A DNA stretch of 64,000 nt from Endobugula sp965225895 (GCA_965225895.1 CBDDBR010000011.1:186001-250000), one strand, 5' to 3'; counted from the stretch's first letter, positions 25,357 to 34,007 are shown. Numbers and translations are program-made. The notes: generated by a model not told the origin, from the sequence alone.

Positions 25357-25632
25357 GTGCCACGTTCACTGAAAAAAGGTCCTTTCATTGATCTTCATTT
25401 GTTGAAGAAAGTTGAAATAGCGGCTGAAAAAAATGACCGTCGCCCGATCAAAACTTGGTCGCGCCGCTCTATGATTCTGCCAAACATGGTAGGTCTTACG
25501 ATTGCTGTACATAATGGTCGTCTACACGTGCCAGTATTGGTAAGCGAAGAGATGGTTGGTCACAAATTAGGTGAGTTCGCTTCAACGCGTACTTATAAAG
25601 GCCACGTCGCTGATAAAAAAGCGAAGCGTTAA
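25357..25632 (+). CDS. rpsS: 30S ribosomal protein S19
   Basis: S19 (91 residues) lies in the 30S head and contacts S13 and the A-site tRNA. PRSLKKGPFIDLHLLKKVE and KTWSRRSMILPNMVG are hallmark stretches. It starts with GTG 9 bases after AGAGGA. The C-terminus is KKAKR. Confidence 0.98.
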   Translation: MPRSLKKGPFIDLHLLKKVEIAAEKNDRRPIKTWSRRSMILPNMVGLTIAVHNGRLHVPVLVSEEMVGHKLGEFASTRTYKGHVADKKAKR

Positions 25633-25642
25633 GGGGTTGATG

Positions 25643-25975
25643 ATGGAAGTAGCAGCAAAATTAAGTGGTGCGCGTTTATCGGCTCAAAAAGCTCGCTTGG
25701 TAGCGGATCAAATTCGCGGCAAGCATGTTGAAGAAGCGCTAGACCTTTTGACTTTTAGTAAGAAGAAAGGTGCAGAAATCATTAAGAAAGTACTTGAAAG
25801 TGCGATTGCGAATGCAGAGCAGAATGAAGGTGCTGACGTTGATGAATTACGAGTGTCAACAATTTTTGTTGATGAAGGCATGACAATGAAGCGTATCCGT
25901 CCACGTGCTAAAGGCCGTGCTGACCGAATTTTAAAGCGTAGTTGTCATATTACAGTTAAAGTCGCCGACGAATAA
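25643..25975 (+). CDS. rplV: 50S ribosomal protein L22
   Basis: L22 (110 residues) reaches into the exit tunnel with a beta-hairpin loop near MTMKRIRPRAKGRADRIL. ARLSAQKARLVADQIRGK is the conserved start. An upstream in-frame extension would overlap rpsS; I took the second of two adjacent ATGs (25643), 7 bases after GGGG, matching the 110-residue length of homologues. Confidence 0.97.
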   Translation: MEVAAKLSGARLSAQKARLVADQIRGKHVEEALDLLTFSKKKGAEIIKKVLESAIANAEQNEGADVDELRVSTIFVDEGMTMKRIRPRAKGRADRILKRSCHITVKVADE

Positions 25976-25988
25976 GAGAGCGAACGTT

Positions 25989-26669
25989 ATGGGTCAGAAA
26001 GTACATCCAACCGGTATTCGTTTAGGTATTGTTAAAAAACATACTTCAACGTGGTATGCCAATAGTAACGACTATGCAGATAAGCTTCATGCTGATCTGG
26101 ATGTTCGTAAATATATCGAAACCAAACTTGCTAGTGCATCTGTTAGCCGTGTTGATATTGAGCGTCCAGCCAATACAGCAAAAATAACAATTCACACAGC
26201 GCGTCCTGGTATCGTTATTGGTAAAAAAGGCGAAGATGTTGAGAAACTTCGTAATGAAGCTTCTAAGCGTATGGGCGTTCCTGTTCATATCAACATTGAA
26301 GAAATTCGTAAGCCAGATCTTGATGCAAAGTTAGTTGCTGAAAGTGTTGCGAACCAATTGGAACGTCGTGTTATGTTCCGTCGCGCTATGAAGCGTGCGG
26401 TACAAAATGCAATGCGCCAAGGTGCTGAAGGTATCAAAATTCAAGTGGGTGGCCGTTTAGGTGGTGCAGAAATCGCACGTTCTGAATGGTATCGTGAAGG
26501 TCGTGTACCTTTGCATACACTTCGCGCTGATATTGATTATTCTACAGCAGAAGCGTCAACAACTTATGGCATCATCGGTGTTAAAGTTTGGATATTCAAG
26601 GGTGAAGTTATTGGTGGCGTTGAAAACGTAGAACCAGCACCTAAAAAGAAAAGCTCAAAAGCTAAGTAA
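25989..26669 (+). CDS. rpsC: 30S ribosomal protein S3
   Basis: S3 (226 residues) has an N-terminal KH domain (GIVIGKKGEDVEKLR) and a C-terminal domain (GRLGGAEIARSEWYREGRVPLHTLRADIDY), and with S4 and S5 forms the mRNA entry channel. MGQKVHPTGIRLGI is the standard start. The C-terminal tail is short and lysine-rich. Confidence 0.98.
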   Translation: MGQKVHPTGIRLGIVKKHTSTWYANSNDYADKLHADLDVRKYIETKLASASVSRVDIERPANTAKITIHTARPGIVIGKKGEDVEKLRNEASKRMGVPVHINIEEIRKPDLDAKLVAESVANQLERRVMFRRAMKRAVQNAMRQGAEGIKIQVGGRLGGAEIARSEWYREGRVPLHTLRADIDYSTAEASTTYGIIGVKVWIFKGEVIGGVENVEPAPKKKSSKAK

Positions 26670-26680
26670 GGGTTACGCAA

Positions 26681-27094
26681 ATGTTGCAACCAAAGCGTAC
26701 TAAATTTCGCAAAATGATGAAAGGCCGCAATCGCGGTTTGGCACTTCGAGGCTCTAAAGTGAGCTTTGGTGAGTTCGGTTTGAAAGCGGTAGGTCGTGGT
26801 CGTATCACGGCTCGCCAAATTGAAGCGGCTCGTCGTGCAATGACTCGTCACATTAAACGTGGCGGTAAAATTTGGATTCGTGTGTTTCCAGATAAGCCAA
26901 TTACCAGTAAGCCTCTCGAAGTTCGACAGGGTAAAGGTAAAGGTAACGTAGAATATTGGGTGGCTCAAATTCAGCCAGGTAAAGTGTTATATGAAATGGA
27001 CGGTGTTAGTGAAGAGCTAGCTCGTGAAGCATTTGCACTTGCGGCGGCTAAATTGCCAATTAAAACAAACTTTGTTAAACGTTCGGTGATGTGA
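26681..27094 (+). CDS. rplP: 50S ribosomal protein L16
   Basis: L16 (137 residues) sits by the A-site tRNA elbow and is needed late in 50S assembly. MLQPKRTKFRKMMKGRNRG at the start and GKGKGNVEYWVAQIQPGKVLYEMDGV are diagnostic; the arginine of VFPDKPIT-type context precedes them. Its TGA overlaps the rpmC start by one base. Confidence 0.98.
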   Translation: MLQPKRTKFRKMMKGRNRGLALRGSKVSFGEFGLKAVGRGRITARQIEAARRAMTRHIKRGGKIWIRVFPDKPITSKPLEVRQGKGKGNVEYWVAQIQPGKVLYEMDGVSEELAREAFALAAAKLPIKTNFVKRSVM

Positions 27095-27285
27095 TGAAAG
27101 CGACAGAACTTCGTGAAAAATCAGTTGAAGAGTTGAATGCTCAATTGCTGTCTACATTAGAAGAGCAATTTAAATTGCGCATGCAGGCATCATCAGGCCA
27201 ACAGGTTCAAACACACCTGTTTAAGCAAAGCCGTCGTGATGCAGCACGTATCAAGACGATCTTGAAAGAAAAGGCAGGTAAGTAA
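27094..27285 (+). CDS. rpmC: 50S ribosomal protein L29
   Basis: L29 (63 residues) is a small helical-hairpin protein near the exit tunnel beside L23. MKATELREKSVEELNAQL and RRDAARIKTILKEK are typical. ATG 27094 gives the same 63-residue length as E. coli; a GTG three bases earlier is less likely. Confidence 0.97.
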   Translation: MKATELREKSVEELNAQLLSTLEEQFKLRMQASSGQQVQTHLFKQSRRDAARIKTILKEKAGK

Positions 27286-27288
27286 TCC

Positions 27289-27555
27289 ATGGCTCAGGTA
27301 AATAAAGAAGCTCGTACCTTATCAGGTAAAGTGGTTAGCGATAAAATGGATAAAACCATTACTGTATTAATCGAACGTCGTGTTAAACACCCGATTTACG
27401 GTAAATACATGAGTAAATCCTCTAAGCTTAAAGCGCATGATGAAGAAAATACATGCAACATTGGCGATGTGGTAACCATTGCTGAGTCTCGTCCATTGTC
27501 GAAAAGTAAGACATGGACATTGGTTAAAATAGAAGAGCGCGCTACACAGATTTAA
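27289..27555 (+). CDS. rpsQ: 30S ribosomal protein S17
   Basis: S17 (88 residues) is a primary 16S rRNA binder with an OB fold. GKVVSDKMDKTITVLIERRVKHPIYGKY is the family signature, and CNIGDVVTIAESRPLSKSKTW the second. Last gene of the S10 group; rplN begins 33 bases on, so S10 and spc groups probably form one transcript. Confidence 0.98.
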   Translation: MAQVNKEARTLSGKVVSDKMDKTITVLIERRVKHPIYGKYMSKSSKLKAHDEENTCNIGDVVTIAESRPLSKSKTWTLVKIEERATQI

Positions 27556-27588
27556 TTCTGTGTAAATTAGAAGTTTCGGAGACGGGCA

Positions 27589-27957
27589 ATGATTCAAACA
27601 CAATCTTATTTAGACGTAGCAGACAACAGCGGTGCACGTCGAGTTATGTGTATTAAAGTGTTGGGCGGTTCACACCGTCGTTATGCACGTGTTGGTGACA
27701 TTATTAAAGTTACCGTAAAGGAAGCAATTCCACGCGGTAAAGTTAAAAAAGGTCAGGTAATGAACGCAGTAGTTGTTCGTACTAAAAGTGGCGTTCGTCG
27801 TAATGACGGTTCACTGATTAAGTTTGATGACAACGCAGCGGTTATCCTAAACACGCAAAATGCACCTATCGGTACACGTATTTTTGGGCCTGTAACTCGT
27901 GAGTTACGCGGCGAAAAATTCATGAAGATTATTTCTTTAGCTCCAGAAGTATTGTAA
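27589..27957 (+). CDS. rplN: 50S ribosomal protein L14
   Basis: L14 (122 residues) forms an intersubunit bridge with 16S rRNA and is the docking site for RsfS. MIQTQSYLDVADNSGARRVMCIKVLGGSHRRYA is the classic start. First gene of the spc group. Confidence 0.98.
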   Translation: MIQTQSYLDVADNSGARRVMCIKVLGGSHRRYARVGDIIKVTVKEAIPRGKVKKGQVMNAVVVRTKSGVRRNDGSLIKFDDNAAVILNTQNAPIGTRIFGPVTRELRGEKFMKIISLAPEVL

Positions 27958-27992
27958 TCAATACTTGTCGCTAAAGAATAGAGGACAGAAAA

Positions 27993-28310
27993 ATGCGCAA
28001 AATTAAAAGTGACGACGAAGTAATTGTTATCGCTGGCCGTGACAAAGGCAAGCGCGGTAAAGTTGTTAAAATATTAAAAGATGAACGCCTGATAGTTTCT
28101 GGCATTCAGATGGTTAAAAAGCATCAAAAGCCAAACCCTCAAGCAGGTGTTCAAGGTGGTATTGTTGCAATGGAAGCTCCGATTCAAATTTCTAACGTTG
28201 CGATTTTTAATCCAACAACAGAAAAAGCTGATCGCGTAGCTTTTAAAATTCTTGAAGATGGAAAGAAAATTCGTGTCTTCAAATCTAATGGTGAAGCTGT
28301 AGACGCTTAA
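27993..28310 (+). CDS. rplX: 50S ribosomal protein L24
   Basis: L24 (105 residues) starts 50S assembly. The KOW motif spans DEVIVIAGRDKGKRGKVVKIL, and GIQMVKKHQKPNPQAGVQGGI follows. Ribosome site GAGGAC. Confidence 0.98.
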   Translation: MRKIKSDDEVIVIAGRDKGKRGKVVKILKDERLIVSGIQMVKKHQKPNPQAGVQGGIVAMEAPIQISNVAIFNPTTEKADRVAFKILEDGKKIRVFKSNGEAVDA

Positions 28311-28333
28311 TTGCGCATAGCTGACCTTAAGAC

Positions 28334-28356
28334 TTTATTTATATACGGTAAATAAA
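28334..28356 (+). promoter_or_regulatory. A-U hairpin directly before rplE, possible translational control site
   Basis: TTTATTTA (28334-28341) is exactly complementary to TAAATAAA (28349-28356), whose last base is one before the ATG of rplE. No good Shine-Dalgarno is visible. In E. coli the S8 repressor binds at the rplE start, so this is the expected location, but the conserved S8 core could not be confirmed. Confidence 0.3.
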
Positions 28357-28357
28357 A

Positions 28358-28897
28358 ATGGCTAGTTTGAAAAAACTTTACAATGAAGAACTTGCTCCCA
28401 AGCTAAAAGAAGAGTTAGGTCTTGATAATGTAATGGAAATTCCACGCATTACCAAAATCACTCTTAATATGGGTGTTGGTGAAGCGATTGGTGATAAAAA
28501 AGTACTTGAGCATGCAGTAAAAGATTTAGAGCAGATTGCAGGTCAAAAAGTTGTTGTAACTAAAGCACGTAAATCTATCGCGGGTTTTAAAGTTCGTGAA
28601 GACTGGCCTGTTGGTTGTAAAGTGACTTTGCGTCAAGATCGCATGTACGAATTTTTAGAGCGTTTAGTATCAATTTCTATTCCTCGTATTCGTGATTTTC
28701 GCGGCATCAGCCCTAAGCAGTTTGATGGCCGTGGTAACTTCTCTATGGGTGTTACAGAGCAGATCATCTTTCCAGAAATCGAATATGACAAAATCGATAA
28801 GCTACGTGGTCTTGATATTTGTATCACTACTACAGCGCGTAATGATGAAGAAGGTCGCGCTTTATTAAAAGCCTTCAACTTTCCATTTAAAGGATAG
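28358..28897 (+). CDS. rplE: 50S ribosomal protein L5
   Basis: L5 (179 residues) binds 5S rRNA and contacts the P-site tRNA. LKEELGLDNVMEIPRITKITLNMGVGEA and the C-terminal IFPEIEYDKIDKLRGLDICITTTARNDEEGRALL are diagnostic. It starts without a clear Shine-Dalgarno, just after an A-U hairpin. Confidence 0.98.
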   Translation: MASLKKLYNEELAPKLKEELGLDNVMEIPRITKITLNMGVGEAIGDKKVLEHAVKDLEQIAGQKVVVTKARKSIAGFKVREDWPVGCKVTLRQDRMYEFLERLVSISIPRIRDFRGISPKQFDGRGNFSMGVTEQIIFPEIEYDKIDKLRGLDICITTTARNDEEGRALLKAFNFPFKG

Positions 28898-28908
28898 AGA
28901 TACAGGTT

Positions 28909-29214
28909 ATGGCAAAGAAATCAATGATAGCGCGTGAAGCAAAGCGTACCGCAGCAGTAGCAAAGTTCGCAGAAAAGCGTAAAGCGTTAAAAGCAATTAT
29001 TGCTAACCCAAATGCTTCAGAAGATGAAGTATGGGAAGCGCAGCAAAGTTTACAAAAGCTACCTCGCGATGCGAGTCCTTCACGTCAGCAGCGTCGTTGT
29101 CGTGTAACAGGTCGTCCACATGCGGTATACCGTAAGTTTGGACTATGTCGTAACAAATTACGTGAAGCCGCTATGCGTGGTGATGTACCAGGCTTGGTTA
29201 AGGCCAGCTGGTAA
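28909..29214 (+). CDS. rpsN: 30S ribosomal protein S14 (zinc-free form)
   Basis: S14 (101 residues) lies in the 30S head. MAKKSMIAREAKR and the end CRVTGRPHAVYRKFGLCRNKLREAAMRGDVPGL are typical. It is the long form without a CxxC zinc motif, while L36 in this window keeps its zinc site. Confidence 0.98.
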   Translation: MAKKSMIAREAKRTAAVAKFAEKRKALKAIIANPNASEDEVWEAQQSLQKLPRDASPSRQQRRCRVTGRPHAVYRKFGLCRNKLREAAMRGDVPGLVKASW

Positions 29215-29229
29215 CCGGAGCAATATATT

Positions 29230-29622
29230 ATGAGTATGCAAGATCCATTGTCAGATATGTTAACCCGCATTAGAAATGCACAAATGGTTGGCAAAACAGA
29301 AGTCACTATGCCGTCATCTAGCTTAAAAGTTAGTGTAGCAAAAGTGTTAGAAGAAGAAGGTTATGTCGGTAAGCAAACCGTTGCAGGTGATGTTAAGCCT
29401 CAATTAACGATCGAGCTAAAGTATTTTGAAGGCAAGCCTGTTATTGCTGAGATTTCACGAGTGAGTCGTCCTGGTTTACGCAGCTATTCTGGTAAAGATG
29501 GTATTCCATCTGTACGTTCAGGTTTAGGTGTAGCCGTTATTTCTACTAGTAAAGGTGTTATGACCGATCGTGCTGCACGCGCTGCAGGTATCGGTGGTGA
29601 AGTACTTTGCACAGTATTTTAA
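29230..29622 (+). CDS. rpsH: 30S ribosomal protein S8
   Basis: S8 (130 residues) is a primary 16S rRNA binder in the platform and the autogenous repressor of the spc operon in E. coli. DPLSDMLTRIRNAQMVGK and the C-terminal STSKGVMTDRAARAAGIGGEVLCTVF are signatures. Confidence 0.98.
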   Translation: MSMQDPLSDMLTRIRNAQMVGKTEVTMPSSSLKVSVAKVLEEEGYVGKQTVAGDVKPQLTIELKYFEGKPVIAEISRVSRPGLRSYSGKDGIPSVRSGLGVAVISTSKGVMTDRAARAAGIGGEVLCTVF

Positions 29623-29692
29623 TTATTGTTTTTATTGAGCTTTTGTTCGCTTAGAAAGCTTTTTTAGAAAAAAATTATTTTAGAGAACGATT

Positions 29693-30226
29693 ATGTCACG
29701 TATCGCAAAGAGTCCAGTTGAGCTGCCAAAAGGCGTTGAAGTGAAACTTGAAGGCCAAGACATTACTGTTAAAGGCGGCAAAGGTTCAATGGCTTTAGCT
29801 GTTCACAGCAGTGTTGAAGTTAAACAAGAAGAGAATGTACTGACTTTTTCACCTAGAGATAGCTCGAAAAAATCGAATGCATTAGCGGGTACTACTCGTG
29901 CATTGATTAACAATATGGTGTTTGGTGTTAGCACAGGTTTTGAAAGAAAGCTTATTTTAAACGGTGTTGGTTATCGTACAAAAGTAAGCGGCAATACTTT
30001 AAGCCTGACTTTAGGTTTTTCACATGATGTTAATTATGAGATCCCAGAAGGCGTTAAAGCAGAAACCCCAACGCAAACTGAAATTGTACTTAAGGGTGCT
30101 GATAAGCAGTTGTTAGGTCAAGTAGCTTCAGAAATTAGAGCTTTCCGTCCACCAGAGCCTTATAAAGGTAAGGGTGTACGTTATGCTGAAGAGAATGTTC
30201 GTCGTAAAGAAGCGAAGAAAAAATAA
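29693..30226 (+). CDS. rplF: 50S ribosomal protein L6
   Basis: L6 (177 residues) stands near the factor-binding site by the sarcin-ricin loop. MSRIAKSPVELPKGVEV at the start and FRPPEPYKGKGVRYAEENVRRKEAKKK at the end are standard. It is separated from rpsH by 70 bases. Confidence 0.98.
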   Translation: MSRIAKSPVELPKGVEVKLEGQDITVKGGKGSMALAVHSSVEVKQEENVLTFSPRDSSKKSNALAGTTRALINNMVFGVSTGFERKLILNGVGYRTKVSGNTLSLTLGFSHDVNYEIPEGVKAETPTQTEIVLKGADKQLLGQVASEIRAFRPPEPYKGKGVRYAEENVRRKEAKKK

Positions 30227-30285
30227 GTAGCTGATTGTATAATCGCTAGTTGAAAAAGAATTGCTAGGAATTACAGGGCAAACCT

Positions 30286-30636
30286 ATGAATAGTAAAAAA
30301 CAGTCTCGTATACGTCGTGCTCGTCGTGCTCGAGCTAAAATTCGTGAGTTAAGAGTTGATCGCTTGTGCATTAATCGCACGCCGCGTCATATCTATGCTC
30401 AAATCATCGCTGCCGATGGTGGTAACGTGATTGCTAGTGCATCGACACTAGATAAAGATCTACGCTCAGGAGCAACAGGTAATGCTGATGCGGCTAAAGC
30501 AGTAGGTGCATTAATTGCTGAACGTGCAAAAGCTGCTGGTGTTTCTAAGGTTGCTTTTGATCGTAGCGGCTTCAAATATCACGGTCGCGTAAAATCATTA
30601 GCTGATGCTGCGCGTGAAGGCGGATTGGAATTTTAA
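30286..30636 (+). CDS. rplR: 50S ribosomal protein L18
   Basis: L18 (116 residues) binds 5S rRNA with L5. The basic N-terminus (SRIRRARRARAKIREL) and the end AFDRSGFKYHGRVKSLADAAREGGLEF are diagnostic. Confidence 0.98.
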   Translation: MNSKKQSRIRRARRARAKIRELRVDRLCINRTPRHIYAQIIAADGGNVIASASTLDKDLRSGATGNADAAKAVGALIAERAKAAGVSKVAFDRSGFKYHGRVKSLADAAREGGLEF

Positions 30637-30646
30637 AGGTTAAATC

Positions 30647-31156
30647 ATGGCTCAAATGAAGAAAGATGATGCTAACAGCGAAGGCCTAGAAGAGAAATTA
30701 GTTCAGGTCAACCGCGTTTCTAAAACAGTAAAAGGTGGTCGTATCTTCGGCTTTACAGCATTAACTGTTGTTGGTGATGGTAATGGTCGTGTAGGTTTTG
30801 GTCGTGGTAAAGCACGTGAAGTACCTGCTGCAATCCAAAAGGCGATGGAAGCTGCTAGACGTAATATGATCCAAGTAGAATTGGACGGTGATACGCTTCA
30901 GTACGCAACTAAGGGTCGTCATGGTGCGTCTAAAGTGTATATGCAACCCGCGTCACAAGGTACTGGTGTTATTGCTGGTGGTGCAATGCGTGCTGTACTA
31001 GAAATTGCTGGTGTACAAAACGTATTAGCAAAATGTTATGGCTCAACTAATCCAGTAAATGTTGTTCGTGCAACGTTTGAAGCATTAGGTGCAATGAAGT
31101 CACCAGAACAAGTTGCTGCAAAGCGTGGCAAATCAGTTGAAGATATTCTGAATTAA
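30647..31156 (+). CDS. rpsE: 30S ribosomal protein S5
   Basis: S5 (169 residues) helps form the mRNA entry site and affects accuracy; changes in its loop give spectinomycin resistance in other bacteria. VNRVSKTVKGGRIFGFTALTVVGDGNGRVGFGRGKAREVPAAIQKA contains the double-stranded RNA-binding domain with the normal VKGGR loop. Confidence 0.98.
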   Translation: MAQMKKDDANSEGLEEKLVQVNRVSKTVKGGRIFGFTALTVVGDGNGRVGFGRGKAREVPAAIQKAMEAARRNMIQVELDGDTLQYATKGRHGASKVYMQPASQGTGVIAGGAMRAVLEIAGVQNVLAKCYGSTNPVNVVRATFEALGAMKSPEQVAAKRGKSVEDILN

Positions 31157-31217
31157 TTCGAATATAGGAACGCGAGTCATGTAGAATGGCTCGCTACGTA
31201 ATAGGTCGAGACTTATC

Positions 31218-31403
31218 ATGGCTAAGAAAACAGTAAAAGTGACACAAATAAAAAGTACTGCAAAGCGTTTGCCTAATCATAAGGCATGTATTGCAGGTTT
31301 AGGTTTGCGTCGTATTGGTCACACAGTTGAAGTAGAAGATACTCCTTCTGTTCGTGGCATGATTAACACAGTTCATTACTTAATTAAGGTCGAGGGTGAG
31401 TGA
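31218..31403 (+). CDS. rpmD: 50S ribosomal protein L30
   Basis: L30 (61 residues) is a small 50S protein. VTQIKSTAKRLPNHKACIAGLGLRRIGHTVEVEDTPSVRGMI is the full family signature. Ribosome site TAGGTCGAG. rplO starts 1 base after its stop. Confidence 0.98.
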   Translation: MAKKTVKVTQIKSTAKRLPNHKACIAGLGLRRIGHTVEVEDTPSVRGMINTVHYLIKVEGE

Positions 31404-31404
31404 T

Positions 31405-31839
31405 ATGCGTTTAAATACATTGGCTCCTGCACCAGGTAGTAAGAGCAACAGAAAAAGAGTAGGCCGCGGTATTGGTAGTGGCTTAGGTAAGACAGGTGGC
31501 CGCGGTCACAAAGGTTTGAAATCACGTTCAGGTGGTTCAGTAAGACCAGGTTTCGAAGGTGGTCAAATGCCTTTGCAAAAACGTCTTCCAAAATTTGGTT
31601 TTACGTCACGTGTTGGTTTGGTTTCTGCAGAAATCCGTACGTCAGAACTTAATAAAGTAACTGCTGATGTTATTGATCTTGAAGCATTACGCAGTGCTGG
31701 TTTAGTTACCGCTAATATTAAGCGCGCAAAAGTGTTCTTATCTGGTGAAGTAACAAAGTCAGTAACGATTAAAGGTTTAGCAGTGACTAAAGGCGCTAAA
31801 GCAGCAATTGAAGCTGCTGGTGGCAAAATAGAAGAATAA
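31405..31839 (+). CDS. rplO: 50S ribosomal protein L15
   Basis: L15 (144 residues) is a late-assembly 50S protein with a long glycine- and basic-rich extension: GRGIGSGLGKTGGRGHKGLKSRSG. I took ATG 31405, which gives the E. coli length; the frame is open back to 31396. Confidence 0.97.
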   Translation: MRLNTLAPAPGSKSNRKRVGRGIGSGLGKTGGRGHKGLKSRSGGSVRPGFEGGQMPLQKRLPKFGFTSRVGLVSAEIRTSELNKVTADVIDLEALRSAGLVTANIKRAKVFLSGEVTKSVTIKGLAVTKGAKAAIEAAGGKIEE

Positions 31840-31852
31840 GGTTTTTTTATAT

Positions 31853-33184
31853 ATGGCCACACCAGGTAGTTTGTTTGGTAATCAAAAAGGTTTAGGCGAG
31901 CTTTGGGCTCGCCTTCGTTTTCTTTTTTTAGCGATTATTGTTTACCGTATCGGTACACATATCCCAGTACCAGGCATTGACCCTGATCGCATTGCGTCTT
32001 TGTTTGAACAAAATGAAGGCACTATTATTGGCCTTTTTAATATGTTCTCTGGCGGTGCGCTGGAGCGTATGAGTATTCTTGCTCTTGGTATTATGCCTTA
32101 TATTTCGGCATCAATTATCATGCAGCTTATGACAGCAGTGACACCTTCCTTAGAGCAATTAAAGAAAGAAGGTGATGCTGGTCGTCGTAAGATTAGTCAA
32201 TACACGCGTTATCTAACTATCCTCCTTGCCTTAGTGCAAGGCACAGCAATGTCTGTTGGCTTAGCCTCGCAAGGTTTAGTATATGAGGGTAGCTCTTTAA
32301 TGTTGTTTTATATTGTGGCAGTAACTTCATTAGTGACTGGTGCAGTATTTATGATGTGGTTAGGTGAACAGGTAACAGAAAAAGGTATTGGTAATGGTAT
32401 ATCAATGCTTATTTTCGCAGGTATTGTTGCAGGTTTACCAAGTGCTGTTGGTCAAGCATTTGAAAGTTCACAACAAGGTGATCTGAATATTCTATTGCTA
32501 TTAGGTATTTTGTTTATCCTATTAGCAGTTGTGTGGTTTGTTGTTCGTGTTGAGCGTGGTCAGCGTCGTATTACGGTGAATTATGCAAAACGTCAACAAG
32601 GTAAAAAGGTTTACGCTGCACAAAGTTCTCACTTACCTTTAAAAGTGAATATGGCTGGTGTAATCCCTGCTATTTTCGCAAGCTCATTGTTACTATTCCC
32701 TCAATCGATAGCATCGTGGTTAGGTAATGGTGAAGGTGGTGGTAGTGAATTCTTACAAGAATTTGCATTGGCTTTAGGGCCTGGCCAACCACTTAACTTT
32801 ATTTTGTTTGCAGCATTAATTATTTTCTTTTGCTTCTTTTATACAGCATTGATGTATAACCCAAATGAAGTAGCAGATAATTTGAAGAAGTCAGGTGCTT
32901 ATATCCCGGGTATTCGCCCAGGAGAGCAATCTGCAAAGTACATTGATAGTGTGCTAACGCGTTTAACTGTTGTTGGTTCATTATATATGGCAGCGGTATG
33001 CTTAATGCCTCAGTTCTTAATTGTGGCAACAAGTATTCCGTTTTATTTAGGTGGTACATCATTATTGATTGTTGTTGTTGTGTTAATGGACTTTATGTCT
33101 CAAGTTCAATCGCATTTAATGTCAAGTCAGTATGAATCACTCATGAAAAAATCGAATTTGAAAGGTTATGGTGGCGGCGTTTAA
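31853..33184 (+). CDS. secY: Protein translocase subunit SecY
   Basis: SecY (443 residues) is the channel of the Sec translocon in the inner membrane. Ten membrane helices are expected and visible; GLGELWARLRFLFLAIIVYRIG begins the first. The plug region, the IGNGISMLIFAGI segment and the cytoplasmic loop VERGQRRITVNYAKRQ, which contacts SecA and ribosomes, are present. It is in its usual place after rplO. Confidence 0.98.
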   Translation: MATPGSLFGNQKGLGELWARLRFLFLAIIVYRIGTHIPVPGIDPDRIASLFEQNEGTIIGLFNMFSGGALERMSILALGIMPYISASIIMQLMTAVTPSLEQLKKEGDAGRRKISQYTRYLTILLALVQGTAMSVGLASQGLVYEGSSLMLFYIVAVTSLVTGAVFMMWLGEQVTEKGIGNGISMLIFAGIVAGLPSAVGQAFESSQQGDLNILLLLGILFILLAVVWFVVRVERGQRRITVNYAKRQQGKKVYAAQSSHLPLKVNMAGVIPAIFASSLLLFPQSIASWLGNGEGGGSEFLQEFALALGPGQPLNFILFAALIIFFCFFYTALMYNPNEVADNLKKSGAYIPGIRPGEQSAKYIDSVLTRLTVVGSLYMAAVCLMPQFLIVATSIPFYLGGTSLLIVVVVLMDFMSQVQSHLMSSQYESLMKKSNLKGYGGGV

Positions 33185-33223
33185 ACCACCGCTATAAATT
33201 GATAGAGATACATTGAGGACAAT

Positions 33224-33340
33224 ATGAAAGTTCGCGCTTCAGTAAAGAAAATTTGTCGTAACTGTAAACTTGTTCGCCGTAAAGGTGTTCTTCGTGTTAT
33301 ATGCAGTGCTGAACCTAGACATAAACAACGTCAAGGTTAA
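33224..33340 (+). CDS. rpmJ: 50S ribosomal protein L36
   Basis: Only 38 residues, starting MKVRASVKKICRNCKLVRR behind TGAGGAC. C11, C14, C27 and H33 form the zinc site of the C-plus form. L36 organises 23S rRNA near the central protuberance. It is in the standard place between secY and rpsM. Confidence 0.97.
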   Translation: MKVRASVKKICRNCKLVRRKGVLRVICSAEPRHKQRQG

Positions 33341-33527
33341 GAAAGACAATTGGTAATGGTGCTAGCTATTATCAAAATGGGGGTATTAACTGTCGCTTAT
33401 TGAGAAATTAATAAGCTATTGCAATCTGGTGGTTTTCCAGCTATCCTTGCGCGCCTTTTTAGTGGCATTGCCAGTAAAAAGTTCACGATTAGGGTGGTTA
33501 AAGCCGCTGTTAATACTTAATTATCTA

Positions 33528-33593
33528 TTGCTCGGCCCTATTAAAGTGGGTTTTAAAAGAGCAACACAATGTGGAGTACATTGAATGGCCCGT
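33528..33593 (+). promoter_or_regulatory. Alpha-operon pseudoknot (S4-responsive ribosome binding site)
   Basis: TTGCTC (33528-33533) pairs with GAGCAA (33559-33564), enclosing a second helix TTAAA/TTTAA (33541-33545 with 33552-33556). The loop GTGGGT (33546-33551) can pair, partly by G-U, with GGCCCG just inside the rpsM coding start (33587-33592). The E. coli alpha leader has the same design: a loop CGGGC pairing with GCCCG at the S13 start. The ribosome site GTGGAG follows the helices. S4, encoded third in this operon, would be the repressor. Confidence 0.68.
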
Positions 33594-33941
33594 ATCGCTG
33601 GTGTCAACATACCCGATAACAAACACGCCGTTATCTCCCTAACCTATGTTTATGGGATTGGATTAACAACCGCTAAACGCATTCTTGCTGAAGTTGGTAT
33701 CGCTGAGTCGACCAAAATCAGTGCCTTATCAGAAGCTGATATGGATAAAATTCGTGCGGAAGTGACTAAAGTAACCGTAGAAGGTGACTTACGTCGTGAA
33801 GTTTCTATGAATATTAAACGTTTGATGGATTTAGGTTGCTTCCGTGGTATTCGCCATCGTCGTAACTTGCCATTACGTGGTCAGCGCACTAAAACGAATG
33901 CGCGTACCCGTAAAGGCCCTCGTAAGCCTATCAAAAAATAA
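33585..33941 (+). CDS. rpsM: 30S ribosomal protein S13
   Basis: S13 (118 residues) contacts the P-site tRNA and forms intersubunit bridges from the 30S head. MARIAGVNIPDNKHAVISLTYVYGIG and the end RGIRHRRNLPLRGQRTKTNARTRKGPRK are standard. A 244-base gap precedes it and holds the pseudoknot. Confidence 0.98.
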   Translation: MARIAGVNIPDNKHAVISLTYVYGIGLTTAKRILAEVGIAESTKISALSEADMDKIRAEVTKVTVEGDLRREVSMNIKRLMDLGCFRGIRHRRNLPLRGQRTKTNARTRKGPRKPIKK

Positions 33942-34007
33942 TCCACTTTTTGCTAATAACTAAGTGATAAGTGCTAAAGATTAAACGTTAAGGTTGGGAT
34001 AATTACT

